A stretch of DNA of 64,000 bases from positions 62,001 to 126,000 of the forward strand of contig NZ_CP019646.1 of NCBI RefSeq assembly GCF_001999965.1, given 5' to 3'. Below the pieces are notes generated by a model. The model worked only from the letters and a program-made list of their open reading frames with translations. It did not search any database and was not told where the DNA came from. This document shows positions 17,499 through 25,812 of this stretch, one piece after another. Every line of letters starts with the position of its first letter. Position 1 is the stretch's first letter. A program made the position numbers and the translations under genes. This DNA comes from Limihaloglobus sulfuriphilus. GTDB lineage: Bacteria > Planctomycetota > Phycisphaerae > Sedimentisphaerales > Sedimentisphaeraceae.

Positions 17499-20066
17499 TC
17501 ATTCGAGGCTGTCTGTCAGCCAGTTCGTTTGGAATATTGAGAAATCAGAATTATTTATGCCGCTGTTTTGCGTGCTGAGGTTGCATTCGGGGTTATACCT
17601 TTCCATTCCGGGTGAAGCAAGCCAGGAATCCGCCATAAATATGTAATCATTGATGCCTACAAAACAGTCATCGTCAAAGTCTCCGCTCAGCGGTTCTACG
17701 GGGTATCGTTTGAAAAACTGGATTGCAGGAACTCCATTTGCTACCTTAAGTCCGCCAAGTCCGGCAGCGGCAGAGTCGCTCCAGTTGACGGGATTGGTTT
17801 CGCTGTCAGTGTAGGAGAAAACCACTCGAGTGTCGGCTTCTTGTTTTAACATGCTTTGAGTGGCGGCGGCAGCGGCGGCCTGCGAGATTGAGACATCTAT
17901 AAGCAGATTTGATGTGCCGTTGTAGTAGAAGCTGTTCTGGAAATCGATTCTCCACCAACCCTCTGTCTGCGCGGCTTCTGTGAAACCGCTGTAAACAACA
18001 GTCCAGCCGGCAGTTTCAAAGTAGGGCGGGCCTGAATAGTAATCACGAGAAGTTTCTTTGATTCTTATGGTAAGTGCATCTATATCCTGTACAGGTATCT
18101 GCCTTAGGTCAAAAGCGATGGCGTTTATATCCCCTGCGTCTCCAATATCTGTCGATGTATAGATTGTCTGTACTCTGGCATGTTTGTTTTCTGTCCATAT
18201 CGGCCAGTTGCCGTAGTAGTTGTTGTGCGGGTATTCGTGAGTATTGAGATTGTCAACGTTTATCGTTACCGTCTGCGGCTGGGACCGGCCGCCTGAGGGG
18301 GCTGTGCCGCCGTCGTCTGCCGAGAATTCAAAGGAATTTTCCCCGCCAAAAGTAGGGCAGGGCGCATAGGTGAGTGTGTCGCTGTATGAGGGCAGCTGGT
18401 ACGGGAGGGCTGTTATCATATTATTGTTGATATCAAAAAGCCTGCCGTTGGCGGGCAGTGAATTCACAATGTAACTGACTGCCCCGGGCGGGCTGGGCAG
18501 GCCGTCATCAAGTGCCTTGAGCTTTATCAGTGCGGTGTCTATCGATTCAACATGTACCTGTTGGGTCTGCGCGACCGGCGGAGTGGGGTTTGTCGCCGCG
18601 AAATCAACCCCCCAGAGATTGCCCGTAGTGCCAAGGTAGTCCTGAGAATTTCCGGTAGCCGCTGTCTGCTGTATAAAAGCAAAACCCTGGGCGTAGGCAC
18701 TCAATGTATAACTCGTGTTTGATGGAATACCGGCAAAGGCGTATATGCCATTTACGCCGGTTGTGGTTTGTAATGTAGAAGTGTCTGGAAATTCTAAAGT
18801 TACGGCCGCTCCCTCGATCGGGACACCGCCGGCGTAATGTACACGCCCGCTGATTATTTCTCCCTGTTTGTCGGGAAACATATTATAGCAAATTCTTTGA
18901 ACAGTATCGTACTGGTAGTATTGAGCGTCAATGTCGGGCAGGGCATACCACAGGTCGTCAATGCCCCGCCAGCCCATGTTAAGGTGGTGGTACATTGTTG
19001 AGAGGTTGTATCCGTAGCCGTCGGCCAGTACCGCGTGGCCGGCGTCGGGGCGGCTGATCGATATAATCACGGGGTAGCCCGCATCAATGTTGGAGTTGAT
19101 CATATCAACGGCCGCTCCCGATATAACGGAATCACTGTTTACGCCGTAAACTCCGTCTGCATAACCAAATACAGATTTGAGCCGGTCAACGGCCTTTTTT
19201 GTGTCGGCCGAAGATTCAGCTTCTGTATAGCTCATTTCTACAGTTGCGCCGGCGTCAAAAAGCAACGCCCCGATTGCCTGACGCTGGTATTCTGGCGTCG
19301 AGGTATCTGGATCCAGCGGCATTGAATCATAGTTGTACGGGCCGCCGGAGCCGTCTCCGCCCATGGTTGTTACTGTCTGGGCGGCGCCGTCAACCTCTAT
19401 GCTGAACGGGAGGGTGCCGATGCCCTGGACGGGGTATTGGTGGTAACGTATGTACTGTGCCATGCAGGTGGCAACACAGCCGGAGGGGTAGTTGTACGGT
19501 GTATAGTAGTTGTAGCAGGGGTTGGAGCTCTCTTCGCTCTGGCCCCATTTGGAAAGCGTCAGTGGCGGCACACGGACATCATCTACATTCTCAAGGCTGT
19601 ATTTTTCGGCTTCTGTGCTGCCTGCATAAAGCAGAAAATCCCATTTGCCCGGGTTCCGGCCAGTGCCGGCGGTCTTGAGGTAAGATTCGTTTAACTGCCA
19701 TGCCCAAAGACGTTTAGAGATATCGTTTTTGATGATAGAAGCTAATTCATTCGATGCGAATCCCATGAAACTGCCGTTTTGGCTGAAGGCGATAACAGGT
19801 TCAAGCCGGTCATCAGCGCTCATATAAATAAAGCCATCCGGGATCAGGTTAATGACATGAAAGATCGCTGTTCGGCTGTCGCCGTATTCGGTGAATATTT
19901 CTCCCGGGGTTTGGGCAAGCCGGCAGCCCAGATGGGTTTGGGACGATTTCAGCCAGCCTTTGGCCGCTGTGCGGGCCGTCTCCGGTGATACGGTATCTGC
20001 CGGCGATAGGGGGATCAACGCCGCCAGAATAAAACATGCGGTAAACATACGATTACAGGTGCTCAT
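17499..20066 (-). CDS. Secreted C10-family (streptopain-like) cysteine peptidase with dockerin tail
   Basis: 855 residues. Signal peptide at 1-23 and an inhibitory-type pro-region to about 160. The C10 peptidase domain spans about 165-390 with catalytic Cys197 (SGCVATCMAQ) and His344 (AGHAVLADGYG). A carboxypeptidase-regulatory-like beta domain follows (GRVHYAGGVPIEGAAVTLEF, about 410-470), then cadherin/Ig-like segments, a beta-rich region, and a C-terminal dockerin-type segment (GDFDDDCFVGINDYIFMADSW, continued by a second half-repeat). It probably degrades proteins outside the cell while attached through the dockerin. AGGAG lies 7 bases before the ATG. Confidence 0.88.
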   Translation of the reverse strand: MSTCNRMFTACFILAALIPLSPADTVSPETARTAAKGWLKSSQTHLGCRLAQTPGEIFTEYGDSRTAIFHVINLIPDGFIYMSADDRLEPVIAFSQNGSFMGFASNELASIIKNDISKRLWAWQLNESYLKTAGTGRNPGKWDFLLYAGSTEAEKYSLENVDDVRVPPLTLSKWGQSEESSNPCYNYYTPYNYPSGCVATCMAQYIRYHQYPVQGIGTLPFSIEVDGAAQTVTTMGGDGSGGPYNYDSMPLDPDTSTPEYQRQAIGALLFDAGATVEMSYTEAESSADTKKAVDRLKSVFGYADGVYGVNSDSVISGAAVDMINSNIDAGYPVIISISRPDAGHAVLADGYGYNLSTMYHHLNMGWRGIDDLWYALPDIDAQYYQYDTVQRICYNMFPDKQGEIISGRVHYAGGVPIEGAAVTLEFPDTSTLQTTTGVNGIYAFAGIPSNTSYTLSAYAQGFAFIQQTAATGNSQDYLGTTGNLWGVDFAATNPTPPVAQTQQVHVESIDTALIKLKALDDGLPSPPGAVSYIVNSLPANGRLFDINNNMITALPYQLPSYSDTLTYAPCPTFGGENSFEFSADDGGTAPSGGRSQPQTVTINVDNLNTHEYPHNNYYGNWPIWTENKHARVQTIYTSTDIGDAGDINAIAFDLRQIPVQDIDALTIRIKETSRDYYSGPPYFETAGWTVVYSGFTEAAQTEGWWRIDFQNSFYYNGTSNLLIDVSISQAAAAAATQSMLKQEADTRVVFSYTDSETNPVNWSDSAAAGLGGLKVANGVPAIQFFKRYPVEPLSGDFDDDCFVGINDYIFMADSWLASPGMERYNPECNLSTQNSGINNSDFSIFQTNWLTDSLE

Positions 20067-20217
20067 GTCGGGTCTCCTGGAATAAAACTTTTATATTTAT
20101 TTAATGCCGCAAATTCCATTTGTCAAGTTAATGGTAAAATATTTGATTCCGGATATAAATTAAGATATAATCATCTTTTTAATAATACATTGCAATAATC
20201 AAACGGACACGATAATC

Positions 20218-20637
20218 ATGAGGAATTGTATAATATTAGCGGGTTTTGCCTTTGTATGCGTTTTTGCAGGCGGCTGCATTGAGCGTGAGCTTACTGTTAA
20301 CACGCGGCCCGAAGGCGCAAAGGTGGTACTTAACGATGAGGAGATAGGCATTTCTCCTGTGACTGTATCTTTCAACTGGTACGGCACTTACAAAGTTGAT
20401 ATAACAAAGAAAGGCTATGAAAGCATAAATACTTCAAAGAAGCTCAAGAGGCCGCGAGAGGATTATTTTCCGTTTGATCTATTTGCCGATATTTTTTCAA
20501 AGCCAGGCACAGTAAGAAGTTATACTTGGGATTTTGAGCTTTCTGCTTATCAGCCGCCGCAAAGGCAGGAAATTATCAACAGAGCCGACCAGATGAAGAC
20601 AATGGCACAGGACTCCATCGGCGATACTTCCGATTAG
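20218..20637 (+). CDS. PEGA-domain lipoprotein
   Basis: 139 residues. A lipoprotein signal ends in FAGGC, with lipidation expected at that Cys near residue 20. One PEGA-type beta domain follows (LTVNTRPEGAKVVLNDEEIG...PVTVSFNWYGTYKVDITKKGYE), then a polar tail. PEGA domains are found on surface and membrane proteins, often with Ser/Thr kinases. Here a kinase-phosphatase pair starts 122 bases downstream, which suggests but does not prove a link. Confidence 0.85.
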   Translation: MRNCIILAGFAFVCVFAGGCIERELTVNTRPEGAKVVLNDEEIGISPVTVSFNWYGTYKVDITKKGYESINTSKKLKRPREDYFPFDLFADIFSKPGTVRSYTWDFELSAYQPPQRQEIINRADQMKTMAQDSIGDTSD

Positions 20638-20759
20638 TGTAATATAAGACCTTTTGAAAGGTGAAGATAACAAATAATTTCATTGAATACTGGACAAGCC
20701 CAGACTCGCTTCTATAATGTTTTGTTTTTCAATTGTAACGAACGGGATTCTATATATAA

Positions 20760-21608
20760 ATGACAAATGATGTTGTAAATCTGCCGGGTTATTCAATAAT
20801 CCGTAAAATAGGTACGGGCGCTCGTACTGTCATATATCTTGCGAATCAGGAGAGTGACAATACGCAGGTGGCTTTGAAAAGAGCGGTTTTGGAAACCGCC
20901 GACGATAATCGTATCTTCGAGCAGATCAAGACAGAGCACATGGTTGCCGGAAAGATAGATGATCCGTATATTCGCAAGACTTACAAGATTATCCGCAGAC
21001 GCAAGAAAATCGTCAAAGTCAACGAAATGTATATGGTAATGGAATATGTTGACGGCAAGCCTCTGGAGGATTGCCATTCGTTAAGTCTGGTGGATATCCT
21101 GCTTATATTCCGTATGGCGGCAGTGGGCCTGCGTTCAATGCACATGAGCGGTTTTGTACATTGTGATATAAAGCCAAACAACATCCTGCTTCTTGCAAAC
21201 GGCTATGTCAAGATAATAGACCTTGGCCAGAGCTGTGAGATAGGCACGATTAAAAAACGTGTCCAGGGCACACCGGATTTTATTGCGCCTGAGCAGGTAC
21301 GCAAACTGCCGATGGGGCCCAAAACCGACGTGTTTAATCTTGGTGCCACTATGTATTGGGCCCTGACCGGCAAGAATGTCCCTACGCTCATAAATCAGCA
21401 GAGCGACCTTGGTTCGATTGCCCGGCGCAAAGAATACCTGGCGCCGCACCAGATTTACAAACAAATTCCGCTGGGTGTGTCCAATTTTGTGATGCAGTGC
21501 GTTCGGGAAGAAATGCAGGAAAGACCTGCGACGATGAATGAATTTATATCCAGAATCGAAACGTTTATACACAGTATCATGAATAAACGGAAAGCAAAAA
21601 ATGGTTGA
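20760..21608 (+). CDS. Hanks-type serine/threonine protein kinase, kinase domain only
   Basis: 282 residues, all kinase domain. Glycine loop IGTGARTVIY (17-26), ATP-binding Lys40 (VALK), Glu59, catalytic loop HCDIKPNN (134-141, Asp136, Lys138, Asn141), the metal-binding triplet as DLG instead of DFG (154-156), and the activation segment GTPDFIAPEQ. There is no membrane helix, PASTA or other sensor domain, so it is cytosolic. It overlaps the phosphatase gene by 8 bases. The ribosome-binding site is weak. Confidence 0.92.
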   Translation: MTNDVVNLPGYSIIRKIGTGARTVIYLANQESDNTQVALKRAVLETADDNRIFEQIKTEHMVAGKIDDPYIRKTYKIIRRRKKIVKVNEMYMVMEYVDGKPLEDCHSLSLVDILLIFRMAAVGLRSMHMSGFVHCDIKPNNILLLANGYVKIIDLGQSCEIGTIKKRVQGTPDFIAPEQVRKLPMGPKTDVFNLGATMYWALTGKNVPTLINQQSDLGSIARRKEYLAPHQIYKQIPLGVSNFVMQCVREEMQERPATMNEFISRIETFIHSIMNKRKAKNG

Positions 21609-22446
21609 TGCTGTTGCGCTATACCGACAGGCCGCATCATGCAATCGCAACGACAAATACCGCAAGGGTAATGTTGTGTATCTGCCCCCGCACGGCAGGC
21701 TGATTGTTTCCGGCGATCTGCATGGCAACAGATGCAATTTTAGGGATATCCTCAATTACGCCGATTTAGAGGCTAACCCCGATACCCACCTGATTTTACA
21801 GGAAATTGTGCACGGCGGCCCGTCTGACGAGATGGGAGGCTGTCTCTCGTTTCAGCTTGTTCTAAGGGCGGCGCAGCTCAAATGCAGGTTCCCCGAGCAG
21901 GTTCACTTCCTGATGGGCAACCATGATATGTCTGTTATGCTGGACTCCGAGGTGCTCAAAGACGGCAAGGAAATGAACGAATCGATGAAAAACGCCATCG
22001 ACCGAAAATACGGCGAAGACGCGGAGATGGTAGTTCTCCAGATGAAACAGTTCCTCTTCTCTCAGCCGCTGGCTATTCGTACTTCGGACGATATATTTAT
22101 GAGCCATTCACTGCCGGCGGACAGGTTTGTTGACAGCTTTGACCCGGAAGTGCTTGAGCGGCGGCTGCAGCTTGAAGATATGCGGAGGCCCAATTCGGCA
22201 TATCTGCTCTGCTGGGGCAGGAACCAGAGCGAAGAAACTGTAAACAAAATGGCTCAAATGCTCAATGCCAGGTTTTTTATACTTGGCCATCAGAGACAGA
22301 AGGACGGATTCAGCCGGCACGGAAGCAGGGCGGTAATAATCGCTTCAGACCATTATAACGGCGTCATAGCCGACATTGATCTGGAAAAAGAGAACACCAT
22401 GGAAGATGTTATCAGGTCTATCAAATTTATTTCCTGCTTGGAATAA
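21601..22446 (+). CDS. PPP-like metallophosphoesterase paired with the kinase
   Basis: 281 residues. Calcineurin-like metal motifs: GDLHGN (Asp39, His41), GNHD (Asn107, His108), and later His residues in MSHSLPA and GHQRQ. The second PPP motif, normally GDxVDRG, appears as QEIVHGG (67-73) with Glu68 in place of the bridging Asp and no DR pair; canonical PPP residues are therefore altered. The start codon lies inside the last codons of the kinase gene, so expression is coupled. It is likely the reversing enzyme of the kinase, by inference from context. Confidence 0.85.
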   Translation: MVDAVALYRQAASCNRNDKYRKGNVVYLPPHGRLIVSGDLHGNRCNFRDILNYADLEANPDTHLILQEIVHGGPSDEMGGCLSFQLVLRAAQLKCRFPEQVHFLMGNHDMSVMLDSEVLKDGKEMNESMKNAIDRKYGEDAEMVVLQMKQFLFSQPLAIRTSDDIFMSHSLPADRFVDSFDPEVLERRLQLEDMRRPNSAYLLCWGRNQSEETVNKMAQMLNARFFILGHQRQKDGFSRHGSRAVIIASDHYNGVIADIDLEKENTMEDVIRSIKFISCLE

Positions 22447-22493
22447 AGATGGCAGGCTTTTTCTTTGGTACTATCTATCTAAATGCGATCGTA

Positions 22494-22515
22494 GAGCAAA
22501 TTCACGAATTTGCTC
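22494..22515 (+). terminator. Perfect hairpin after the kinase-phosphatase pair
   Basis: GAGCAAATTC and GAATTTGCTC are perfect 10-base arms with a 2-base loop, 48 bases past the phosphatase stop. A T-run is lacking, so terminator function is uncertain. It could belong to the adjoining repeat element. Confidence 0.4.
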
Positions 22516-22524
22516 CCCTAAATA

Positions 22525-22655
22525 GGGACAGTTACCCTTTTAAGAGCGATTTGCCGCGTTTTTTATTGACACGGGCCGGCAGGCCAAAGACACTTAAAAA
22601 GAAAGGCAAGGATGCAAAAAAAAATAAAAATACAAACTTAATGGGTAACTGTCCC
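22525..22655. mobile_element. 131-bp element with 13-base terminal inverted repeats (MITE/REP-like)
   Basis: GGGACAGTTACCC (22525-22537) and its exact complement GGGTAACTGTCCC (22643-22655) bound a 131-base segment. The GGGACAGTTACC-type end is well known from short elements linked to REP-associated transposases. No transposase is encoded. An open frame across it (22449-22697) crosses both ends and a hairpin and is not considered a gene. Confidence 0.6.
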
Positions 22656-22704
22656 CCGTTTCTTGGTCAGATTTTACAACAATTTCATAAGGATTGAGTA
22701 AGAC

Positions 22705-23523
22705 ATGGATGCGAATATACGAGATTTAATTTTATCTAAAAACCTAAAATTATCTGATTGTATAAAATTAGATAGACCCTGGGCCAAAATGGCATTTAGA
22801 TATAAAAAAATACGAAAAAAAGCTAAAAATGAAAATCCACCAGGAGAAAATCTGTTTCTATGTGGCTTACTGCAATCATTAGTTTCAAAAGATAGAAGCT
22901 ATCTTGATAATGTGGTTAAATTTGTCAGGGGAAATATTCCTGAAGACAAGCTATTATGTTTAGCGGGTATGGCCTTAGTGGATATCGGCCATTACGATGA
23001 TGGTATTTGTATGTTAAGAAAGTCGGTTGAGATAAAACCCTCTATTGAACATCTGGAAGCATTAGCTGGGAGCTTGGAAAAGCCTGAAGATTTACAAGAA
23101 AAACTTGAACTTGCTAATCAAATACTGGAAATTAATCCCGACGATGTTGATGGTTTAAGGCATAAAATATTTGTTTTGCTTAAGGACGGTTCTCTTGATG
23201 AAGCGGAGCTACTTGCCAAGCAGGCTCTAAGTATTGCCCCTAACAACCTATTGGCTAAAGATGTTTTCTGTGAAGTATTATTTAGGAAAGGTAATTATGC
23301 AAAAGCGTTGGAACTCTATAAAAACACATATAATTATTTCAACAGGTCGCATTTTATATGGCAACAGATAGCCATTTGTTACAATCAACTTGGGCAATAT
23401 AAGAAAGCGAGAAAGGCTGGCAATAAGATGGCGAAAGCGGCTAGAAAAATCGGCATAGATTATGGTGAATCAGAATTGGATGCTTTTTGGCGAAGAATGA
23501 ATGATTACAACAACTCCAAGTGA
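22705..23523 (+). CDS. Tetratricopeptide-repeat protein
   Basis: 272 residues, no signal peptide. From about 85 onward there are helical repeats of TPR type: LCLAGMALVDIGHYDDGICMLRKSVEIKP, then one near ANQILEINPDDVDGLR, one near AEAKQALSIAPNN-like positions 165-180, and one near KALELYKNTYNYFN. It is AT-rich compared with its neighbours, sits between a MITE-like element and an Rhs fragment, and may be a transferred gene. No enzymatic domain is seen. Confidence 0.75.
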   Translation: MDANIRDLILSKNLKLSDCIKLDRPWAKMAFRYKKIRKKAKNENPPGENLFLCGLLQSLVSKDRSYLDNVVKFVRGNIPEDKLLCLAGMALVDIGHYDDGICMLRKSVEIKPSIEHLEALAGSLEKPEDLQEKLELANQILEINPDDVDGLRHKIFVLLKDGSLDEAELLAKQALSIAPNNLLAKDVFCEVLFRKGNYAKALELYKNTYNYFNRSHFIWQQIAICYNQLGQYKKARKAGNKMAKAARKIGIDYGESELDAFWRRMNDYNNSK

Positions 23524-23615
23524 GGCTGTTTTAAGAAGAATTAAAAGGGTTCGGTCTCTTTTAAAATACAACATATTTTATTACAATGAGTTACATGTAT
23601 TTTTAAAAAGTATTA

Positions 23616-23727
23616 TCACCGACTACTTCTACGACAGGCTCGGCAGGCGGATAAAGAAAACCGTCGGCTCGTTGACAACCTGGTTTGTCTATGATATGAT
23701 GGGTAGCATGGTAGCAGAAAGTGGAAA
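23616..23727 (+). pseudogene. Remnant of an Rhs/YD-repeat protein
   Basis: A stretch encodes TDYFYDRLGRRIKKTVGS then TTWFVYDMMGSMVAES, which is typical YD-repeat sequence of Rhs proteins. It is only about 37 codons, with no toxin core or delivery domain nearby, and it overlaps an unrelated reading frame that begins in the TPR gene. It is best read as a decayed fragment. Confidence 0.6.
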
Positions 23728-23764
23728 GAATGGGACGGGTTACTGCTGTGCGAGACTTTATGAG

Positions 23765-23792
23765 TGTCGGGCCGGAAGCCCGACCTACGGGG
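23765..23792 (+). repeat. Dispersed intergenic repeat, copy 1
   Basis: TGTCGGGCCGGAAGCCCGAC followed by CTACGGGG. It matches 25475-25499 apart from a small deletion. Short arms GTCGGGC/GCCCGAC can pair. Confidence 0.5.
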
Positions 23793-23963
23793 TAAATGCT
23801 GGGCCAGACTTTTCTTATTTGTGAAGTTAGTAATACGGTTAATTATAAAAACATCGCATCCTATCGGCCTTGGTAAATAATGCTGTTACCGACCGGACAG
23901 TATAGACGGCTGCAAATTCAATCGATAGTGAGTATATCAATGAATATAGGCGGGGGCAGTTAT

Positions 23964-25301
23964 TTACCAGCCAGTGCGGTCTTTCTTGCTCAGCAGGTTG
24001 TTTGCAATATCGTTGTTGGTTATTTTCATCTGCTGCTGATCGTAATAGATTTTCGACTGTGTGCGTTTGGCGATGTTACCAAGCAATACAAATTCCGTCA
24101 GCCGTGCAGAATATTCAAAGTCGGCGTTTGCCTTGCGTCCCTGCTTTATTGCCTCCACCCATTCCGTCTCATGTGAAGTTTCTACCCGCCTTAGCATTTT
24201 GGCTGGCCGCTTGTACTGCTGCATCTTCGTTTCTGGAATTATACGCGGGCTGTCGGCATATATGCCGCACATTATCGTGCCTTTATCTCCTTTAATAAGC
24301 AGCCCGCCTTCCGGCGGCACAGTCCGTTTGTCTTCAAGCTCATCGGGGCGGGGCACCCGAATACCTTCGTACCAGTTGAGTTTAACCGCAGGCAAATCAC
24401 CCCTTGGGGCAAAATCGAATTGAACAATCGAGCTGATCGGGTTTGTCTGGTCATTCAGGTTTGAAACTGTTGCGCTTACCGATTCAGGCTGTTTTAGCTT
24501 AAGCGCCAAAAACACCGCATCGAGCGTATGTACGCCGCGGTCTCCCATCATGCCGCAGCCGAAGTCATACCATGCCCTCCAGCGGCCGGGGTGATATGTG
24601 GGGTGGTAATCCCTGTACGGTGCCGGGCCAAGCCACAAATCCCAGTCCAGCCCATCGGGTACCGGCGGTTTTTCATCAGGTATGTCATAATGTGTCGTGC
24701 ACCAGTAGGCCTGGCCTGGAGGATAGTACGCCAGCGAGCACCACCCGTCAACAGAGTGAACGTCCCCGATCGCGCCGTCCCATATCCATTCGCATACAAG
24801 GTTTATGCCCTCGCCGGAGTGTCCCTGTATGCCCATTTGAGTAACCACGCCGGTCTCTTTTGCGACACGTGCGACTTCCCTGGCCTCTGCAACGGTATGG
24901 GTAAGGGGTTTCTGGCAGTAAACGTGCTTGCCGGCCTGCATACAGGCGATTGTTATGACCGCATGAGTGTGGTCCGGTGTTGCTATAACAACCGCATCAA
25001 TGTCTTTTTCCTTTTCGAGCATTTCGCGGTAATCCTTATATCGCCTGGCTTTGGGATACCTCTCGAAGATCTTTGCCGCATTTGAGTGATCAACATCACA
25101 TAAGGCGGCGATATTCTCGCTCTCAAGGTTTTTGAGGTTGTAAGATCCCACACCGCCGATGCCTATGGCCGCTATATTCAGTTTATCATTCGCGGCGTTA
25201 TAGCCGCTGCCGCCGAGAATATGCCGGGGGATGAAGCTGAAAGCCGCCGCTGATGCCGCGGTACCAAGTAAATTACGCCTGTTGAAACTGAAATCCGTCA
25301 T
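23964..25301 (-). CDS. Gfo/Idh/MocA-family oxidoreductase with Tat signal
   Basis: 445 residues. A twin-arginine signal (NRRNLLGTAASAAAF) implies Tat export. The NAD(P)-binding Rossmann motif is AIGIGGVGSYN (about 46-56). The family EKP motif appears as QKPLTHTV, with the usual Glu replaced by Gln. A C-terminal Gfo/Idh/MocA substrate domain follows. These enzymes oxidise or reduce sugars or sugar derivatives, and planctomycetes have many Tat-exported versions; the substrate is unknown. It is monocistronic as far as can be seen. Confidence 0.9.
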   Translation of the reverse strand: MTDFSFNRRNLLGTAASAAAFSFIPRHILGGSGYNAANDKLNIAAIGIGGVGSYNLKNLESENIAALCDVDHSNAAKIFERYPKARRYKDYREMLEKEKDIDAVVIATPDHTHAVITIACMQAGKHVYCQKPLTHTVAEAREVARVAKETGVVTQMGIQGHSGEGINLVCEWIWDGAIGDVHSVDGWCSLAYYPPGQAYWCTTHYDIPDEKPPVPDGLDWDLWLGPAPYRDYHPTYHPGRWRAWYDFGCGMMGDRGVHTLDAVFLALKLKQPESVSATVSNLNDQTNPISSIVQFDFAPRGDLPAVKLNWYEGIRVPRPDELEDKRTVPPEGGLLIKGDKGTIMCGIYADSPRIIPETKMQQYKRPAKMLRRVETSHETEWVEAIKQGRKANADFEYSARLTEFVLLGNIAKRTQSKIYYDQQQMKITNNDIANNLLSKKDRTGW

Positions 25302-25474
25302 TTTTTACTCCTTATAATGAAGCCTGTGTTTGCCAAACTGGTAACCATTATAAGTTTACATGACAATTTTTCAATGAAAAAACCGGACGGCAAGAGAAAA
25401 TATCGCGGCGGTTACGAATCATTAGCGGCTGTAAATGTTGGGCTGAAAGTCCAAGTTGCGGTGTGGTAATAATC

Positions 25475-25499
25475 TGTCGGGCTGGAAGCCCTACGGGGG
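25475..25499 (+). repeat. Dispersed intergenic repeat, copy 2
   Basis: TGTCGGGCTGGAAGCCC then CTACGGGGG, related to 23765-23792. A weaker relative (GGGCTGAAAGTCC) lies at 25440-25452. Confidence 0.45.
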
Positions 25500-25536
25500 C
25501 AATAAAACCGGATTTTTGCGGGTTTTGGTTATGAAA

Positions 25537-25609
<73 letters not shown>

Positions 25610-25812
25610 GAATTGGAGGGGATTTCAAATACCGTCGGCTTTGAAGTCCGCGAAATTTATCAGAAAACAGCATATATATCAACAAAAAAATCCCGGTATT
25701 CGAGATTTTTATTGACGAAAATGAATTTTTTGGACATACTCTTTATTCTGTTTAAGATTTTAATTTAGTCAGTAGTCATTATTTACTCTTATAGTATTCT
25801 AAGGAGAACGCT

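Noticed and set aside
22449-22697. An 82-codon open frame after the phosphatase
   Set aside because: It crosses a perfect hairpin and both ends of an inverted-repeat element, has no ribosome-binding site and no domain.
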